The notes under the pieces were generated by a model that saw nothing but the letters and a program-made list of their open reading frames with translations, was not told the origin of the DNA and searched no databases. A stretch of 64,000 nt of DNA from NCBI RefSeq assembly GCF_034931045.1, contig NZ_JAYGHH010000025.1, positions 6,971 through 70,970 of the forward strand. The letters run 5' to 3'. Of the stretch, positions 62,398 through 64,000 are shown one piece after another; positions within the stretch are counted from its first letter, which is position 1, and each line of letters opens with the position of its first letter. A program made the position numbers and the translations under genes. This stretch comes from Nodularia sp034931045. Lineage in GTDB: Bacteria > Cyanobacteriota > Cyanobacteriia > Cyanobacteriales > Nostocaceae.

Positions 62398-62444
62398 CTT
62401 GTAGCAAAATGCCGAGTGTTGGGTAGAAACCCTTTTGCTACAAG
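62398..62444. repeat. 12-bp inverted repeat
   Basis: CTTGTAGCAAAA pairs perfectly with TTTTGCTACAAG over a 23-base loop that itself contains a GGGT/ACCC hairpin. It lies about 90 bases after the pentapeptide gene; no T-run follows. Confidence 0.6.
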
Positions 62445-63028
62445 GACTTCAAACTGTCTAGACTGTCTTAATGGCCAAGGCGGTTGTATAGAAAAAAGTG
62501 AATTGGGCTGAGTCTAGGGATAAAAGCAATTGCTATGAGCAAGTATTATCCCTAAATCTGCCTGGGAAAAATATTTGACTTTAACTAAATATAGCTGGGT
62601 GACTATATCATAAAATATTTATATTGTCTAGTGTATTTGAATACATAAAAACTTTTATTACAGATTAACATTAATTATCAATGAGTTAATTGACGAATAC
62701 GGCTTAAGATAGCTTTAATATCAGATAAAATCGGCTTTTAAGCTTGTATAAATGTGAGGTAATCTGATTTTGGCATGATTTGTGCTTGAATGAGTAGCAC
62801 TGTCAGAACCCCGCGCTCAAGATACGGGGCTATGGGCGGAGGGCTACGCTAACGTGTCCCGCCTTTAGATAGCTGACCTGACACGGTATGGGATAATCAC
62901 AACCTGATGATTGTGGTTGATTCACAAAATCCCGAACTTAGAAAGCTGATTTTAAGATATCTTGTCGCTTTCTAACTTCTCTCCTCATACTGACTGTCTA
63001 CCTTGTAGTTGATGCAGTAGAGCTTATG

Positions 63029-63104
63029 AGGCAATTATGGTTATAGGACACTAAAACCTTTTGTGGATTAAACCGAGTTGTCCTGATGCCCTGGTGCATT
63101 GCCT
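63029..63104 (+). promoter_or_regulatory. Possible structured leader of the CAAD gene
   Basis: AGGCAAT (63029-63035) pairs with ATTGCCT (63098-63104), and within it AGGACA (63045-63050) pairs with TGTCCT (63079-63084). Upstream of the CAAD gene start at 63176. Not a known riboswitch class as far as I can see. Confidence 0.3.
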
Positions 63105-63175
63105 AATCAACAGCCTTTTTGGTGGTAATTGTCACAGATTAGATAAACTCAATTGTTAAATTTATAGGAGTGAAA

Positions 63176-63613
63176 ATGCAAGAACCGGAATTCACAGAAA
63201 CCAAATCTCAAGAGGCAGCAGTGCCAAATATCAATAACCAAACAGGAACCATTACCAAGCTCCAGCCTCCTGTGCAATCTCAAGAGCAATGGCAACAATA
63301 TGGCGAACAAATTTCTGGTTTTTTAGCAACACTGCCTGAATACCTGGGAAACTTTTTTAACCAATATAAGCAGCCTTTAGTGAGTGTTGGGTTAATTGTC
63401 GCCGCAATTGTTTCGGTGAAGGTACTCTTGGCAGTATTAGACTCGTTGAATGATGTTCCTTTAGTAGCACCAACCTTTGAATTGATTGGTATTGGCTACT
63501 CAGCTTGGTTTGTTTACCGCTATTTGCTCAAAGCCTCGACCCGGAAAGAGCTAACTAGTGAAATCACTACTCTGAAATCGCAAGTTGTCGGCAAAAATAG
63601 TCCAGAAGCTTAA
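63176..63613 (+). CDS. CAAD-domain membrane protein (CURT1-like)
   Basis: 145 residues from the ATG at 63176, five bases after TAGGAG (63165-63170); an upstream GTG at 63170 falls inside that site. The CAAD region (about 50-140) has two membrane segments: V-S-V-G-L-I-V-A-A-I-V-S-V-K-V-L-L-A-V-L and a second with F-E-L-I-G-I-G-Y-S-A-W-F-V-Y-R-Y-L-L. The domain anchors some tRNA synthetases to thylakoid and resembles CURT1 membrane-curvature proteins. Followed by a good terminator. Confidence 0.85.
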   Translation: MQEPEFTETKSQEAAVPNINNQTGTITKLQPPVQSQEQWQQYGEQISGFLATLPEYLGNFFNQYKQPLVSVGLIVAAIVSVKVLLAVLDSLNDVPLVAPTFELIGIGYSAWFVYRYLLKASTRKELTSEITTLKSQVVGKNSPEA

Positions 63614-63701
63614 TATCTGCTTTGTCGCTATCCTTTGCTGTACTAGGGTAGCCATTGTTTAAATGTAGCCGTTGACAAAAGCTACAATTTATGAATATTA
63701 A

Positions 63702-63725
63702 GGCGCTCTTTGAGCGTCTTTTTTT
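63702..63725 (+). terminator. Rho-independent terminator after the CAAD gene
   Basis: GGCGCTC and GAGCGTC form a seven-base-pair stem (one G-T wobble) across TTT, followed by seven T. It begins 89 bases after the stop of the CAAD gene. Confidence 0.85.
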
Positions 63726-63801
63726 ATCAGTGATAAATTCAGGCGATCATCGCACTGGCTCAGGGACTGGTAGAATATAGGCGATCGCCCGATCCAATCC
63801 T

Positions 63802-64000
63802 TTAATTACGAATTATTTTCTTAGCGAATTGCCAAAGTAAATAAAACGGTAAAGTTACAATACCCCGTAAGATTTGTAGAAACTGATTGAGCCGTCGTTT
63901 CCAAATAGCAATGGGAGTTAACTGTTGTCGCAGAATTGCCAAATTTTCTCTAAATGTCGCTGTAGTGGGATGATTAATTCCTAAAACCCGTTGACACATC
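63802..64000 (-). CDS. C-terminus of a tetratricopeptide-repeat protein
   Basis: The minus strand frame runs from the window edge to a stop at 63802. G-I-N-H-P-T-T-A-T-F-R-E-N-L-A-I-L-R-Q-Q matches a kinesin-light-chain-type TPR unit (N-H-P-x-T). The last 40 residues are basic and include L-P-F-Y-L-L-W-Q-F-A, a possible membrane helix. The rest of the gene lies outside; proteins of this type in Nostoc often carry an NB-ARC ATPase in front. Confidence 0.7.
   Translation of the reverse strand, partial: MCQRVLGINHPTTATFRENLAILRQQLTPIAIWKRRLNQFLQILRGIVTLPFYLLWQFAKKIIRN

Larger units (their letters stand above)
62307..63175. other. Long spacer with several inverted repeats and a structured leader
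   Basis: No gene. It contains a 12-bp stem (62398-62409/62433-62444), nested CCCCG/CGGGG and GGCGG/CCGCC hairpins (62815-62870) of a Nostoc-type repeat, and complementary pairs upstream of the CAAD gene (see 63029-63104). Confidence 0.55.

Overview
The window is chromosomal DNA from a filamentous cyanobacterium of the Nostoc/Anabaena type (Nostocales). This rests on the many GCGATCGC (HIP1) octamers, on cyanobacterial genes (Psb29/THF1, a CpeT/CpcT-type bilin lyase, Tab2, the ClpR/ClpP pair, the cyanobacterial form of GshA, a CAAD-domain protein), and on dispersed heptamer and palindromic repeats in many intergenic spacers. There is no rRNA, recognisable tRNA, CRISPR array, intact insertion sequence or prophage. 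A 477-base run of N (1581-2057) interrupts one gene.

Layout. 1-4547 (minus): the N-terminal part of a cation/proton antiporter, an SRPBCC protein cut by the N gap, and a GAF sensor kinase whose phospho-acceptor His box is overwritten by a HIP1 site. 4548-11708: a ribbon-helix-helix protein, two small cyanobacterial proteins, a Ser/Thr kinase with seven WD40 repeats and a family 4 glycosyltransferase, separated by repeat-rich spacers. 11845-17285 (minus): a ClC channel fused to CBS and two UspA domains, a TldE/PmbA-like protein, Tab2 and a doubtful small ORF. 17402-20150 (plus): the most unusual locus, a two-gene EACC1 plus caspase/formylglycine-enzyme-fold cassette. The 3' end of the second gene looks like the variable region of a diversity-generating retroelement. 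20503-27920: DUF29, HemW, a PIN/TRAM membrane protein, tandem VWA genes, ClpR and ClpP.

28346-36224 holds a stress- or dormancy-flavoured set: phosphoribosyltransferase, HPF/cold-shock fusion, PEBP, a flavin split-barrel protein and a P2-type ATPase. It ends in a three-domain peptidoglycan hydrolase without a signal peptide. 36862-47020 carries ExbB/ExbD, a small membrane protein, Psb29, the CpeT/CpcT lyase, a STAS protein, HemF, an SRPBCC protein, Mrp, RodA and MscS. 47163-54373 holds a deacetylase-fold gene followed by a tightly coupled SF1 helicase and PLD-fold pair that resembles antiphage modules. 54550-64000 holds GshA, TrmL, a LysM/M23 peptidase, DUF2358, an alpha/beta hydrolase, a pentapeptide-repeat protein, a CAAD membrane protein and the tail of a TPR protein.

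Most genes are housekeeping or physiological: tetrapyrrole synthesis (HemF, HemW), cell wall (RodA, M23, amidase), ion transport (antiporter, ClC, P-ATPase, MscS), proteolysis (ClpR/ClpP, TldE-like) and photosynthesis support. The two candidate conflict or defence loci are 17402-20150 and 48397-54373. No reverse transcriptase or template repeat was found in the window, so any retroelement acting on the first would have to act in trans.
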